64,000 nucleotides of DNA from Hydrangea macrophylla. Taxonomy: Eukaryota > Streptophyta > Magnoliopsida > Cornales > Hydrangeaceae. This document shows positions 22,647 to 34,528 of this stretch, piece after piece. The stretch is from the NCBI GenBank assembly GCA_033977485.1, contig CM066984.1, positions 34,205,501-34,269,500 of the forward strand, read 5' to 3'. The position numbers and the translations under genes were made by a program. The notes beneath the pieces are model-generated. The model was not told the origin of the DNA. It made no database searches and saw nothing but the letters and a program-made list of their open reading frames with translations. Positions within the stretch are counted from its first letter, which is position 1; the number at the start of each line of letters is the position of its first letter.

Positions 22647-23687
22647 TGTTTGGCCCAAAAGTAATCCTTAGAGGGTGGTGAATAAGATTACTAAAGACTA
22701 ATGGCAAATTAAAAGTTAAGCAAAGCACAATATTAGCAATTAAAATAATATGTAAAAAGAGAGGGAAATAAATACTTGCAAATCGAGTTTCAAGTGGTTT
22801 GACAATCCACAATATGCGGCCAACGTCCACCCAAGAACACCTCTTGAGGATTCCACTAAACAACCTTCTTTGAGTGAAGGTTCAACCTCGTGTACAAGTT
22901 TTTCTTAAAATTCTTTACACCTTCAATAAAGAACCCCTTCACTTGGAGCAAGGGTTACACCAACCCTTCTTTACAACTTCAAGGATGATTGATTGTTTGA
23001 ATACAATTGTAAAACTCTCTTCAAGAGTAGATGATTACAATTAATGCTCTCTTTAAAAGCTCTCAAGGAAATACAAGGAAATCTAGAGCAAGTAGTATTG
23101 AATCTCACAAACTAGGACTTGAATCTTTGATAGCAATGAATGTGTATTGAATGTTTGTGATTTTGTGCACAAAAACCAATTTTAAGTGTGTATTCATATC
23201 CTCTTTGGATAAAACATTTGAGGTAGTTAAGGGCATTTAATGCTTAGTCAAAATCCTAGAAAAAAAGTTGTTATTGTTCTGCACAGTAATCCAGTCGACT
23301 GCATTTCAAATCATTTGAAAGGCACCATTAAATAATCGGCTATGTCATAACCCAGTCGACTAGATAGTTATCACATAAACTACCATTTCAAAACACAAAC
23401 AAGTCTATTGTACATTTAAACTACCAGCCGACTAGGAAAATGATCCATTCGACTGTTTTTCCTCTGAAAGGAAGTTTTTCTATTTTTAAATATATAGCAA
23501 AGTTTTTAGGCCCTTAACTTAGAGAAACAATATTGCTTACTTTACACAAGATCCTATTAGAACAATACAAGTAAAAAGGATCTTCCAAGAAGCTTCCATA
23601 GAATATCCATCATGATTATAAGGCTCTGTTTGGACAACACACTAAAGATAAACATGAGCACTCAACTTTAAAGTTTGTTAATCATCA
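22647..23687 (-). repeat. 5' LTR of Copia A
   Basis: On the plus strand it runs from TGTTTGGCCC to TTAATCATCA. In element sense it starts TGATGATTAACAAAC and ends GGGCCAAACA. The outer boundary is inferred from the terminal dinucleotides, because the partner LTR is lost. Palindromic CAGTCGACTG-type motifs occur at 23290-23301, 23351-23363, 23424-23435 and 23445-23455, in U3 relative to the element. Confidence 0.65.
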
Positions 23688-23874
23688 AAATTACTTAAGG
23701 TAAAACCCTTGGGGCTAATAGTATTAACTAGGTTTTCAATGGATAACTTGAAGACAAGTTTGTTACCTTTCAGGCATGGTTTAGCGTTTTCCAAGGATCA
23801 GTGTCCTGAGACACAAAAGGAGAGGAATGGCATGGCAGGAGCTCTCTATGCTTCGATAGTGGAAAGTCTCAAGT

Positions 23875-24942
23875 TGTCACACCCCGGAATAGCAAAAATA
23901 GAGAAAAATAAAATTTTATTTTTGGATCGGTAGGGGATGACTGGTGAAGTCGTTGAATTGTCCATACCACATAGTTCTAGTCAACAAGCAATAAGGAGAA
24001 CCGTAATAAAACTAAATGATCATAGTATAAACATGCTAATTATTACATCAGAGTTCAAAATGGAAATACCGCAGTCTTAGGGCAACATATGCCCAGTTAA
24101 AAAACATAATAATAAAGTCTGCCAAAAAATATAGAAACTAATACTCTTCCTTATCTCTAGCCGGCCTATCCATCCTCCATGGGACCACCCTCTGCGTACT
24201 CACCCTTCGAGTAGTAGCCATCATTGTAATCATCATTACCTGTAGTATTAGGAACAGGGTAGTCTGGATGGGGAATGTCCAGGCAATAACAGACGTCAAC
24301 TTACTGAGAGCTGAGTGAATAAAAACTAACAAGGTATAGATATCAAACTCATTCACGAACGATATAATATCTAACATCGTAATGTTAATTCATTATTCTT
24401 AATCCTATTATTCTTGGATCTCACACTTATCATCTCATAATTGCATAACGGAATTAAGAAATGATATACGAACAATTGAACTGCTTATATAATAAATAAG
24501 ATAAACCATCTATGTTCTATAACATCAAATTGATTGGGACAGGAGTCCAATAGATTGGGATAAAAACCATAACAATCTATTGGGAAAAATTCCAATCGAT
24601 TGGATCTTAAATAATACCAACCAATTGCTAACCTTGGCAATCGATTGGGAAACTATCCAATCGATTAGGTCCAGATGGCAATCGATTGGGAAACATCCCA
24701 ATTGATTAGGGCTTAGTCTTCTCTAGCGAAATAATAGTCCAGCAGATAAACATTTAAGGAACGTATTACTACATCTTTCCTTCTTTTAAAACTTGTAAAA
24801 CTTCATATTAAAGGGGACCAAGTGAGTTAGAACTCACCTAAATGGGTGTGGTTGAGTGTGGTGGCTATGGGAGATCAAAACCTCAAGGTTTCTCTCTCTT
24901 CTTTCTCTTTCTCTGTCTCTCTCTTTTTCTTCTCTTTTTCTT

Positions 24943-24973
<31 letters not shown>

Positions 24974-25545
24974 TTATTATTATTATTATTATCATTATTA
25001 TTATTATTATTCATTTTCTTCTTTCTATTCCTTTCTTCTTTCTTATTCTCTCTGTCTTGCCTTGACTCTGTGTGTGTATATAGGGGTATATGTATAGATA
25101 TATGTATGTATGAGTGTATGTATATGATATATATTACTTCTCTCTCAATCCAAACTGTCTAAACAGTCCCAAGGCACAAAAATGAGGCCATATATATAGA
25201 AAAACAGAGTGCCATGCATCAAAACACAAAGCAACTTGGAGAACAAGTTCTGCAGGATGGCAATCGATTGGGACCAGTGACAATTGATTGGATATAGATA
25301 TTTATAAGGGCAATCGATTGGATACAGATATTTATGAGGGTAATCGATTGGGATGGGTCCACATCATGGATTCAGATCGGTAGGGTTTTAATTAATTGGG
25401 AGTCAAAAGTTGTAATCGATTGGGAATCATACCAATCGATTGGTACCCAAAAATAACCAAGAGAAGGGTAAGGATCATACAGATGTTACAAAAATAATAA
25501 CAAGTCCTATTTATTATTATACATTCAAAAATACAGGGTATTACA
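23875..25545 (-). repeat. Solo LTR, 1671 bp, inserted in Copia B pol
   Basis: On the plus strand it runs TGTCACACCCCGG to GGGTATTACA, terminals typical of plant gypsy (Del/Tekay-like) LTRs, read here as minus because a TATA box in that sense (TCTATATATA) lies at about 25190-25200. The flanks are CAAGT (23870-23874) and CATGT (25546-25550), a duplication with one later change. AATCGATTGG-type palindromes cluster on both sides of the TATA box (24520-24712 and 25260-25443). The family assignment is tentative. Confidence 0.8.
24888..25017. repeat. CTT/TTA microsatellite inside the solo LTR
   Basis: CT-rich sequence passes into (CTT)n and then (TTA)n. It produces three overlapping ORFs at 24842, 24846 and 24856 (polyF, polyS, polyL/I) that are not genes. 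Confidence 0.95.
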
Positions 25546-26210
25546 CATGTATGCAATGTTATGCACTAGACCAAATATTTGCTTCATTGTTGGCATGGTT
25601 AGCAGGTATCAGTTGAATCCAAGTCCAGAGCACTGGACAGTCGTCAAGCACATTCTTAAGTACTTGCAAATGACTAAAGGTTACAGGCTTATGTATGGTG
25701 GGGATGAGTTGATTCCAATAGGATATACTAACTCAAACTTTATGTCAATTAAAGATTCGAGAAAGTCTACATCCGAACATCTCTTTACCCTAGAAGGTGG
25801 TGTTGTCAGTTGGAGAAGTGTTAAGCAGAAATACATTACAGACTCAACTACAAAAGTTGAGTATGTGGCTGCTTGTAAAGCCACAAAGGAAGCTATTTGG
25901 CTCAAGAAGTTCCTCATGGAACTCGAGGTGGCACTAGCATCATTGTTACCTATTACACTATACTGTGATAATAGTAGGGCAGTGACTCAGTCCAAGGAGC
26001 CAAGGAACTAAGGAACCACAGAAAGGGGAAGCACGTAGAAAGGAAGTATCATCTCATTCGAGATATAGTCCAACATGGAGATATGAATGTCACCAAGATT
26101 GCCACCGCTGACAATCTTGTAGATCCGTTTGCAAAGGCCTTACCTCAGAAGGTTTTTTATCGTCATCTAGATAGTTTAGGTCTCAGATGTTGCTCTAATG
26201 AGTTATAAGT

Positions 26211-26223
26211 GCTAGTAGGAGTT
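26211..26223 (+). other. Polypurine tract of Copia B
   Basis: GCTAGTAGGAGT directly precedes the LTR start TGTTGGGATTG, in the position and form usual for copia elements. Confidence 0.7.
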
Positions 26224-27683
26224 TGTTGGGATTGTGCCTTCAACCCATTATTGTATGCATGAGACATTGACATTTTATATATGGACATCAGTTTACATTT
26301 CATTATGTGTGTTTAAGAGTCAATTTTTTGCATTCCTTAAGTATCATAGTAGGTAATTCGTGTGTGTATGAGATACATACATATGAGATACGAATTACTA
26401 GTCTTTGATACTTAGAATTTGTCATAGTGGATGCTGAGACTGAATATCTCATTAGGTTTACATTGTAGCATGATTAACTACCATTGGATGGAATGATAAA
26501 TTTCAATCATTAGAGTGTGAGACTCTTAGTTAATATGTTAGTGCTTAAAGTGCACTGACGGACCATGAGCTTTTCTATTGACATCTAAAATTGTCATTAG
26601 TTGATAATAACTCATCACTTGTATCAGGTACGTGTTCGTAATCTTAAGACAATTATGGACACAAACTATGGATGTGACTGCTTTGACTTACTAATTAGTG
26701 AGGTCTTCAAGATCAATACCTGGGTATCTTGGGTAAGTCACATTCATAGGGTTGTGAACACATATTGTCAAGATAGATTATACCCTCTGATAAAGAGTAA
26801 CCATTCCCTTGAGAATGTCACCAACTTGATTACTGAGAACTACAGTCTTGTTGATAAGTAGTTATCAACATGTTTGGTAATCATGAAAGGTGAATAAAAC
26901 TCATGGAATGGAAGATGTAATCATCATTCAGGTTGACAATAATAGTTTCTCCGACTACTTGAATATGATTACAAGTGCTGAAGGTAAAGGGACATTAGTA
27001 CAATCATACAAGTCTAGTTACTATTGCGGATATGTTCTTTTGCATTGGAGTATAGTTATCGTTATTTAGTGGAGGTGAAGTTAACTGATCAGTTGGTTAA
27101 TTCTCTAATCAAAGAGTTTGATCATAGGGATTAATAACTGGTCTGAGCCAACAATTAAGAGACTATGAGCTCCCACTCTTAGCTCTATAAGAATACTTGG
27201 AAAGGCATAAGGGGATGAACCAATTGATTAAAATAGTTCCAATCGATTAATAATTCAATTGGTTGAACAAGTTTCAATTGATTAAACATGGTTCATTTCA
27301 ATCGATTGAAAAAGTTTTTTCAATCGATTGAATGTGGTTCAATCAAATGAAACCAAGGTTGGTTAGAAATCTTATAAATAGGAGGACTTACAAGACATAA
27401 AAGGTTACTCTTCATTTCTAAGCTCTCACAAGGTCCAAACTGTTTGTAAGTCTTCTAGGCTTTCCTTTCCTCTCTATTAGGGTTCCCACAAACCCTAACC
27501 TCTCTGGAAAGTATTCAAGGAGACATAAGGGTGAGGATCATCTGTAGTTTAAGAAGGAAGACACAATCAGAATTGGGTTCAGGACATAAAGATATAGTAT
27601 TGTCTATAAGCATCTATAGATCGATAAAAAAGTAGATCTCGCGTACCAATCAAAGTTTTGAACTTTGTTGTTTTGCTAGTGCA
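26224..27683 (+). repeat. 3' LTR of Copia B
   Basis: It starts TGTTGGGATTGTGCC and ends GCTAGTGCA. U3 holds a palindrome cluster (27218-27350, CAATTGATT and CAATCGATTG types), followed 20 bp later by a TATA box (CTTATAAATAGG, about 27371-27382). The right end is inferred from the terminal CA and the usual '...tttgctgca'-like end of such LTRs. The 86-residue ORF at 26601 is chance. Confidence 0.7.
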
Positions 27684-27741
27684 TCACCTATGTGTGTATG
27701 GATAAGTGTGTGGGTGTTTGAGAAGCTTGGTGCTTTAATGG

Positions 27742-27792
<51 letters not shown>

Positions 27793-28343
27793 CTTCTTTG
27801 TCTCTCATTCATCCCTTCTTTCTCTTCTGATTCTTTTTCTTCTTTTTCTCTTTCTCTTTCTCTTTCTATTTTGGTCCAGAGAGTGTGGGTGCATGTATAT
27901 ATACATATATAAGTGCGTATATATATATATGTGTGAGTGTGTATATATATGTGAGAACACTCTAAAAAAATCTGGCAAACAGACAAAATTGATATTATGG
28001 TCTAATATATAGGAAAAGAGACGACCAAATGTCAACACCCCATGAAAACTTTGAGCCCAAGTTCTATTGATTCCAATCGATTGAGATAAGTGTCGATCAA
28101 TTGGTGATATATATTTTCATGGCAACTGATTGGGAAGATGACAATCGATTGGTCTAAGGCGGTCAGGTGGCAATCGATTGGACCAAGGGTCAATTGATTG
28201 GGACAATAATTCAAGCAATCGATTGGTAATGATGCCAACATATTTGTACGGACTTTACACAAAAGATTAAAGCAATGTTATAGATCTCATTTATATCTAT
28301 ATATAAAGGTATACAAAAGTACATCAAAAATGTGGGTATTACA
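27684..28343 (-). repeat. Truncated LTR related to the solo LTR at 23875
   Basis: It ends on the plus strand in GTGGGTATTACA like the 23875-25545 LTR and shares its layout: CT-rich tract (27740-27788), AT-rich TATA region (28002-28012 in minus sense), then a palindrome cluster (28070-28228, CAATCGATTG and TCAATTGATTG types). The other half is missing and Copia B's LTR abuts it. The ORFs over the (TC)n tract are artefacts. Confidence 0.6.
27738..27788. repeat. (CT)n microsatellite
   Basis: About 25 perfect CT dinucleotides. Confidence 0.97.
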
Positions 28344-29387
28344 ACTATCTTCCTGGATAATGTAACAGATAATCACGCTGCAGTCCAATCTGCATTTTAA
28401 ATCACATGATCTTGTTAGAATAAAAGGAAAAACAACTGGGAATAGTCTTTTACTGGGAATAGTCCTAAAAGATCTAGAATTAAGTAAAATTTCACTTATC
28501 ACAATGGAATTGAATTTATTTTTTACAGTTACTCATATGATAACTGAAACTAGATTCAGTTGGGATGTTGGTGTTGAGATTTCACTCAATGTCATTTTTC
28601 ATGTTTATATTCTCATATACGTGTTGTCTTGATTCTTAAAAATAACATGTTATTAGGTGAATTTTAACATAATATTTTTGGAACTCACTCATCATTTGAC
28701 GTTATTCCACAATCGTCATTGGCTAGAAGTGAAATTACATCTGGAAAAAAGTTTCGAATATTTGTAGAAAACTTATATGCCACTTACAATCCGAATCATT
28801 ACTGTGGAGTGTCCTCCATTTGCTCCATTGTTGTGTTAAAATCCAGAGTCGCAAACTCATGTTATTCACCTGTTTGTTGTCTAAAGTAGTTGTTGTGATA
28901 CTCAATCTTAAAATAAAAGGGATGTTAGAAGATTATATAGTTCAACTAAATTGAAAAGTGATTATATTATTGATTACTATACTGTAAGTGAGTTGACCAT
29001 GAGTTCAAGTTTCAGCGGGTATTGATCTTTTATTTTTTGAGTCCTTGGTCTCAAAGAATTGTAGAATCTCCATTTGTCTTCATCCTGATACAAATTTCCC
29101 AATGTCCAATTATTGCCTGCCAAACAATTTCCCCGAGATAGTAGTGGAAAAACCTGGTATTGTGTCGTGAATCTTGTCTACGTTAGTGGTTCATTCACAA
29201 ACTTCTTAAGAAAACCTTCATCTTTTTTCTGCACCTAGTCCTGTTTTAATAATCAACATATTGTTACTACACATTGTAATACTTTTATACGAGATTTTTT
29301 CTATGATTTAATTCTTACCAGGAATAAGCTCTTAAAATGTAAGATTTTCCATAACTACCCAATTCAAAGCCATTTTACCAGGTTAAA
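28344..29387. other. Unassigned AT-rich interval
   Basis: I see no gene, no repeat shared with the rest of the window and no element end. It may be viral intergenic sequence or host sequence between the LTR fragment and the pararetrovirus. Confidence 0.5.
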
Positions 29388-30158
29388 TCCTATGTGATAA
29401 AAACAGTTGAAACCACTCAACAAGTAACAAATGCAAACCAAAGTTTCAAATTGTTAACTTCATAAGCTATTTCAGAATATATTCTGAAAGGATACAAGTT
29501 TTTACATCTTGGACTTATTCAAGTCAGTGTTAAACCTATGACTACAAAATGTCTAGGCACTTCCCTCTTAGCATGTTTAAGAGATGCCAGACACCTCAGA
29601 TTTATAGATTCTTTATTAGGAATGATAGAATCTAGTCTGTGCCATGGACCAGTTTATTTTAACTGTTACCCAGACTTTTCTGTAAGTTTGATAGACCCAC
29701 ATATCTTAGATGTCCTTACCTTAAATATCCAAACTCAAAGGTATAATATGAAGCAAGCAAGTGAAAACATCCAAATTGCTTATAGGATATATTATAAGGT
29801 AATGACAACTAATTGTCTAGAGTTCAAAACTCTGAACAATGACCCTGAAAGTAGTCAAACCACTACTTTAATCCAGGCCAACCTTGATAAAGCCTCTGTC
29901 TTAACCCCTAGATTGATTAAATGGTCTGAGATAACTCCTCCTAAGGAATGGGTTATTGAAGATTCAAATCCTCATATTAAAATGAAGAATTTTGAACCTC
30001 AAGAAATCCTTCAGGATGAAAATGGTACTATTATCATTAAATGTCCATCTAGACGATCAGTGGATTCCATGTCTTTTGTGTCTATTAGTCCTTCTTCTAG
30101 ATTAATCAGAAGAACAAATAGTCTCAGAAAAAGGCCGGAGAAGGAGCCTATAATTTAA
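29388..30158 (+). pseudogene. Endogenous pararetrovirus A: movement protein region
   Basis: The movement protein of Caulimoviridae forms tubules through plasmodesmata. The reading is recognisable from about 29388 with one stop before 29440, then open to 30158. The conserved stretch includes LACLRDARHLRF and LLGMIESSLCHGPVYFNCYP, both characteristic of the family, followed by VYRIHYK-like text (AYRIYYKVMTTN) and a Ser-rich tail. The N-terminal part is missing or unreadable. It lies directly upstream of the coat protein region in the same sense, as in a petuvirus- or florendovirus-like polyprotein. The copy is decayed, and the genus is not assigned. Confidence 0.8.
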
Positions 30159-32500
30159 GGAATCAAACCCACTGATAATCAAGTACCAAAAGTTGTTTAT
30201 AACAACACTAATAATCAAGTACCAAAAGGTGAGTCTGATGAATGTTCTTTTACAGATTTTTCTTCTGTTCGTACTATATCAGTTTTTGAAAAAAAATAGA
30301 GACCTTTTAAATAAAGATTTTATGAAACCAAAAATCTGAAAAATAGAATTTTACTAAAAAAAATTCTCAGAAGAAGAACAAAGTAAATTCAAAAAACAAT
30401 TTCTTGTTTTTCTTAAAACAATCAAGAAACATGTTCCTTATTTTAAATGACTTAAATGGCATTTGGAAAAAAGTGTTAATGTAAACACTGAACCACTTTT
30501 AAATAAATGGGAATTATGTCCAACTGGAGAAATGCATCAAAGTATTCATCCCCCAAATGGAAACATTTATCTTCGGGGCCGTGAGACTAATGAAAAAATT
30601 AAAGCTTCACCTTTGAAAAAATGAGAGCCTCCAGGATCACCTAGAATGATTAATAATGCATCAAAAGAAGATATCAACCATGTGACAGGACAGTTAAATT
30701 ATACTAATAGGTTTCTCCAGTCGCTGGGAAAACAGGGAAGCATGATTGAAGAAAAATGTTCATTCAATTAAACATCAACTAACAATGGAAAAATTGGCTA
30801 GAGCTCCTTCGACGTCCCCTGATAGAACTTTTAAGTATAGCAGTGCTAAGGCTAAACCTCTTTAGAAACCTTTAGTACAACTCATGGTAGGGAACTCAGA
30901 ATTTCTAGAAGCCCTTAAAGGAAAATGGAAAATTGCTGATAGTCCCCCTATAAAAAAAAAACTTCCTCCAAAATCTCCTGTTAAATCTGAAGCAACTTCT
31001 TCTACTCCAACACCTCCTTCTGATCATGAAGAGGAAAAAGAAAGTGTTAATGTGATTTCTCATAAGGAAGAAGAAGAAGAGGAAGAAGATAAAGATATTT
31101 ATGATATGGAGAATATCTTTGCCCTTGAAAGTTAGTTTATTAATTCCACGATTAAACCCTCAACCAGGAATTATTATCCTAGGCCTACCCCAATTGATAT
31201 TCAATATGAGGCAGATAATCAATCCAATGCAGTACATTAAAAATTCCATTTATGAATGGAATATTGATGGTTTAACAGATCACCAAATCATAAGTGTTTT
31301 ACAACATATGGCTATGGTAGCAAGTGCCATGAGAGTTAGGATAAATGATCCAAATCCAGAAGTTTCTATTCTAAAACTTTTAGTCTTTGGATTCACAGGG
31401 CAATTCAATGGTTGGTGGGATCATTATCTTACCCAAGATCAAAGAAATGAAATTATTAATGCTGTTAAAATAGAAGAAGATGGAACCCCCATCATAGGAA
31501 GAAATGGACATCCTATTCCCAATGCTATTATTTCTCTCATAACTGCTATTACATTTCATTTTCTAGGAGATGTTTCGCAAATCATGGAAAGAGGAAAAGA
31601 ATTGTTAATCAATTTAAAATGTCCCTCTTTAACTCATTTTAAATGGTATAAAGATGTTTTCTTAGGAAGATTAATGCTTAGACAAGATTCTAGCCAAGAT
31701 TTTTGGAAAGAAAGATTTATTGCAGGATTGCCAACCCTGTTTGCTGAAAAGGTTAGAACTCGTATTAGGCAGGAAAAATGACAAGCAACTTCCATATCAT
31801 CTGTATACATATAGAGAACTCATAAGTGAAATTTGTGCAGAAGGATTAGTTCTATGCAATGACATAAAGCTAAAGAAAAAAAAGAGAATGTCGCACTAGA
31901 AATATGGAATTAGGAGAATTTTGTGGCCAGTGGGGTTATAATATTGGTATTCAAGAAAGAACACCCAATAAGAAGAAATCTTTTAAAAAGAAAACTTCTA
32001 GATATAAAACAGGGAAAAGGTATTCTAAGCAAAAGGAAAAATCTTTTAAAGGTCATCCCTCTAAACGAAAGTTTAAGAAAAAGACGCCTATTCGTATTTG
32101 TTATAAATGTGGAAAACCTGGTCATTATAAAAATAGATATACCACAAAGCAAAAAAAAATTGCTTTGGATATTGACGAAGTTCTAAAAGAACAATTAGAA
32201 TCCATAATGCTTTTAGATGACGAAGAAGGAAAAGCATTAAAAGAAACTTATGGTATAAATGACCCTTCTGATAATGAAAGTGAACCTCCAGAAAGTTTAA
32301 ATGAACAAGAGGAGGATGAAGAATCAGAACAAGAAGAAAAAGGATGTTTTGATCAGTGTAAATGAAAATTTGATTTTTATAAATCCATTTAAAAATGAAT
32401 GGTTTAAGCATAAATGTTATTTCTGCTGAAGAAAGTTTAATTTTAAAAATAATTGATAAAATCTCTAATCCTGAAGAAAAGAAAAAAATTATCATGGATA
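30159..32500 (+). pseudogene. Endogenous pararetrovirus A: coat protein region to protease edge
   Basis: From 30159 to 30880 the coding text is broken by many stops. An acidic stretch (30884-31135) leads to the coat protein core (about 31220-31780), with WNIDGLTDHQII and FNGWWDHYLTQDQR. A basic Lys-rich region and the zinc knuckle CYKCGKPGHYKNRY (about 32096-32137) follow; the fourth metal ligand is Tyr instead of Cys. An acidic tail ends in a stop at about 32364, and a short piece leading toward the protease (ISNPEEKKKI) continues to about 32500. At least three frameshifts are present. The sequence then switches to pararetrovirus text on the opposite strand. Confidence 0.8.
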
Positions 32501-32504
32501 TTAT

Positions 32505-33445
32505 CAAAATCTGGGTATGGATCGCCTTGACCATCTTGCATAGAAGAATCCAAGAGAGGAATAGTTTCAGTATCGCTGTCAGAATCAAAGTAAAGCTTTT
32601 TACAAAGTTCTTCTTTGGTAAGAGCTTTAAGCTCGTTCATAGGCATTTCAGGAAATCTAGATTTTAAATCTGATTTAATCTGAGATTTAATCTCAGAGAT
32701 ATCTGGAGACGAGATACTAGATTTTCTTGATGATGAGGGTAAATCAATATCTAGTATTTTCCTTACTCGTTCTGGGGTCAGATCATGATTAACATATCTG
32801 GGCCACCACCTGACTTGGTATTTCCTACAAAGTGTCCAAACTGGAGTAGGGGAGTTTTGGAGAGCAAAATCCCATTTCAAAATCCATGGTTCGGAGAATT
32901 CTATAAAAAAAAAAAGTAGAGAAGTGGATTATCACTTCTTCCAAGGAGATTCTTGTCTTTATATAATTTGAAATAGCAAGCTACTTCATGAGGAAGAATC
33001 TTTATTTCTGGACCATGCTAACAAACCCAAGCATAAAACCATGGAGGAATATTAAAATTGAAGTCTTTAACAAATTGAAAATACCATATATGTTTAAACA
33101 AGGTATTTTGTTGTAATAAGGCTTTATCCCATGCTTTTTGGTAGTCATAAAAATTATAGCTCTTGCAATCTCCTAGAGAAGAATATTTTAATCTTCTTTC
33201 CTTAGATGGATCAGTTCTCCAATCAAACGAGGATAGAACCTTTGAAATGAATATTTTCGAGAAAGCAGGGCGCTCACCACCAGCCTTGCAATGTTCAATT
33301 TTAACTGAACCTGTTTCAATGAGAATATTTTCATAATACTCTCTGAAATTTCCTGTGGCTGTTTTGGGATAAAACCAACCATTAGGACTATCAAAATAAT
33401 GGAGTGCAACATCCCTTGGAGATTTAACTGCCTCATCATTGTTGT
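32505..33445 (-). pseudogene. Endogenous pararetrovirus B: region downstream of RNase H
   Basis: Minus-strand reading shows a Trp/Tyr-rich protein in pieces: WFYPKTA, then YNFYDYQKAWDKALLQQNTL, then WPRYVNHDLTPERVRKIL, and a Ser/Asp-rich tail (YFDSDSDTETIPLLD). It follows RNase H in the same sense. Such C-terminal regions occur in plant-genome pararetroviral polyproteins, but I know no function for this one. There are several shifts and stops. The left end meets piece A in opposite orientation around 32,500. Confidence 0.55.
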
Positions 33446-34135
33446 TTAAAACAAGTATTGGTCAAGATTTAATATTGTCAATGAATTTTGCATAGGATAT
33501 AATCCTCTCTTGGGTAGGAGTGGTATAACTTGAAGTTTTCCTTTGTCTTTATTCCCAGCATTATGGTAGGTGGGGCATTTACCACCACCTCTTCCTTCAG
33601 AAGAATTTCCTCTGAAGTTAGGCCTCATGTTTAGTCTGCAAAAATTTGCGAGTAAGGTAGTCAGGGAGAGAATTTGAACTTCCTTTAATATATTCAATTT
33701 TAAAGTCAAAGCAGACAAGATGTCTTGCCATCTAGCAAAGATCTGCTCAGAGGCAATATTTTTAACATCTTTTAAAAGAACATCTTTAGCCGCTTGGCAA
33801 TCTACTCTGATTAAAAATTGTTGATTGAGTAGATCACTTTCGAATTTAGTAACACATAATACACTGGCTTAAATTTCTTTTTTAATTGTAGAATAATTTT
33901 TCTGAGCTGGTTTCTAGATTCCAAAAGTAAATCGAACCAGCTGCTCTGAGTTATTGACTCTTTGTTTAAGAATTCCACCATATTCAATGTCTGAAGCATT
34001 AGTTTCAATAATTTTAAAAGCTTTCGGTAAAGGCAAACAAAGACATGGTAAAACTTTAGCTTTAGCCTTTATCCTCATAACTGCTTCAGTATGTTTAGAA
34101 GTCCAAGCTGGAGGAATCTTTTTCAATCTTTGTTT
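33446..34135 (-). pseudogene. Endogenous pararetrovirus B: RNase H region
   Basis: In minus sense, KIPPAWTSKHTEAVMRIKAK is the connection between reverse transcriptase and RNase H. IIETNASDIEYGGIL is the first RNase H strand, with Asn where the catalytic Asp normally stands. Further on, AAKDVLLKDVKNIASEQIFA-like text and SRLNMRP-like text mark its end. A frameshift lies near 33,930. The palm and fingers of reverse transcriptase, including the YxDD motif, are not seen between this and the protease part, implying a deletion near 34,135. Confidence 0.7.
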
Positions 34136-34208
34136 TTAAAATAGTTTGAGAGAATTGATCCTTAATTCTTCTATATCCCAATTCTTCTTTAATCAAACAA
34201 ACTTGTTT

Positions 34209-34528
34209 TTACTTGAAAACAAGATTCTCTTTAAGAGTATGAATCTCTGTTTCCATTGGTTGATGAATGAATTTGAATAAGACATCTTCATTCATTAACT
34301 TAGAGCTCAAACCATTTTTTGTAACTGAAATTGGTTGAATGATAGACAGATAAGGGGTTCCCAGTATAACTGGTTGGTTTAGGTTTTTAATAATAAAAAA
34401 AAAGTAGTAGAAACACAAATTCCTTGATTATAAATATGAGCTTGAGGAATTATGTACTTTATATCTTATTGGATCCCATTTGCAGCATTGAGATTCTGTG
34501 TGGTTTTTTCAAAATATTTAAAAGGGAT
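34209..34528 (-). pseudogene. Endogenous pararetrovirus B: C-terminal protease region
   Basis: In minus sense the piece contains NLNQPVILGTPYLSIIQP, the C-terminal ILGxP-type strand of a retroviral-type protease, then a linker toward reverse transcriptase. The N-terminal half with the active site is at 56028-56215; the two halves were separated by the Tat/Retand element inserted at 34529. Stops and shifts occur between 34,380 and 34,520. Confidence 0.7.

Larger units (their letters stand above)
3967..23687 (-). mobile_element. Ty1/copia element (Copia A), 3'-truncated, doubly interrupted
   Basis: Order in element sense (right to left): 5' LTR 22647-23687, primer-binding site 22631-22644, gag from 22588, protease, GAG-pre-integrase, integrase, linker and the first residues of reverse transcriptase, ending at about 3967. 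The order protease, integrase, reverse transcriptase is diagnostic of copia. Most of reverse transcriptase, RNase H and the 3' LTR are missing. Two later insertions sit inside it, each with a perfect 5-bp duplication: the Ogre-like element (5348-19037) and a solo LTR (20878-22478). The left break joins gypsy gag debris. The right end abuts Copia B pol, suggesting Copia A inserted into Copia B. Confidence 0.8.
23709..26206 (+). pseudogene. Copia B reverse transcriptase end and RNase H, split by a solo LTR
   Basis: The left part (23709-23874) encodes the thumb end of copia reverse transcriptase (LLPFRHGLAFSKDQCPET). The right part (from 25547) continues as MYAMLCTRPNICFIVGMVSRYQ, then RNase H: IPIGYTNSNF (catalytic Asp position changed to Asn), DSRKSTS, STTKVEYVAA (catalytic Glu), LPITLYCDNSRAV (Asp) and, after a shift near 26,010, KHVERKYHLIRDIVQ-like and ADPFAKAL-like text. 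The coding text joins across the solo LTR at 23875-25545 through the CATGT target. The copy is decayed. Everything upstream of 23709 is missing, replaced by Copia A's LTR. Confidence 0.85.

Noticed and set aside
24842..25162. Three overlapping ORFs up to 106 codons
   Set aside because: They are translations of a CTT/TTA microsatellite in three frames.
27735..28038. Arg/Glu-rich ORFs on the minus strand
   Set aside because: Translations of the (CT)n tract and neighbouring CT-rich sequence within an LTR fragment.
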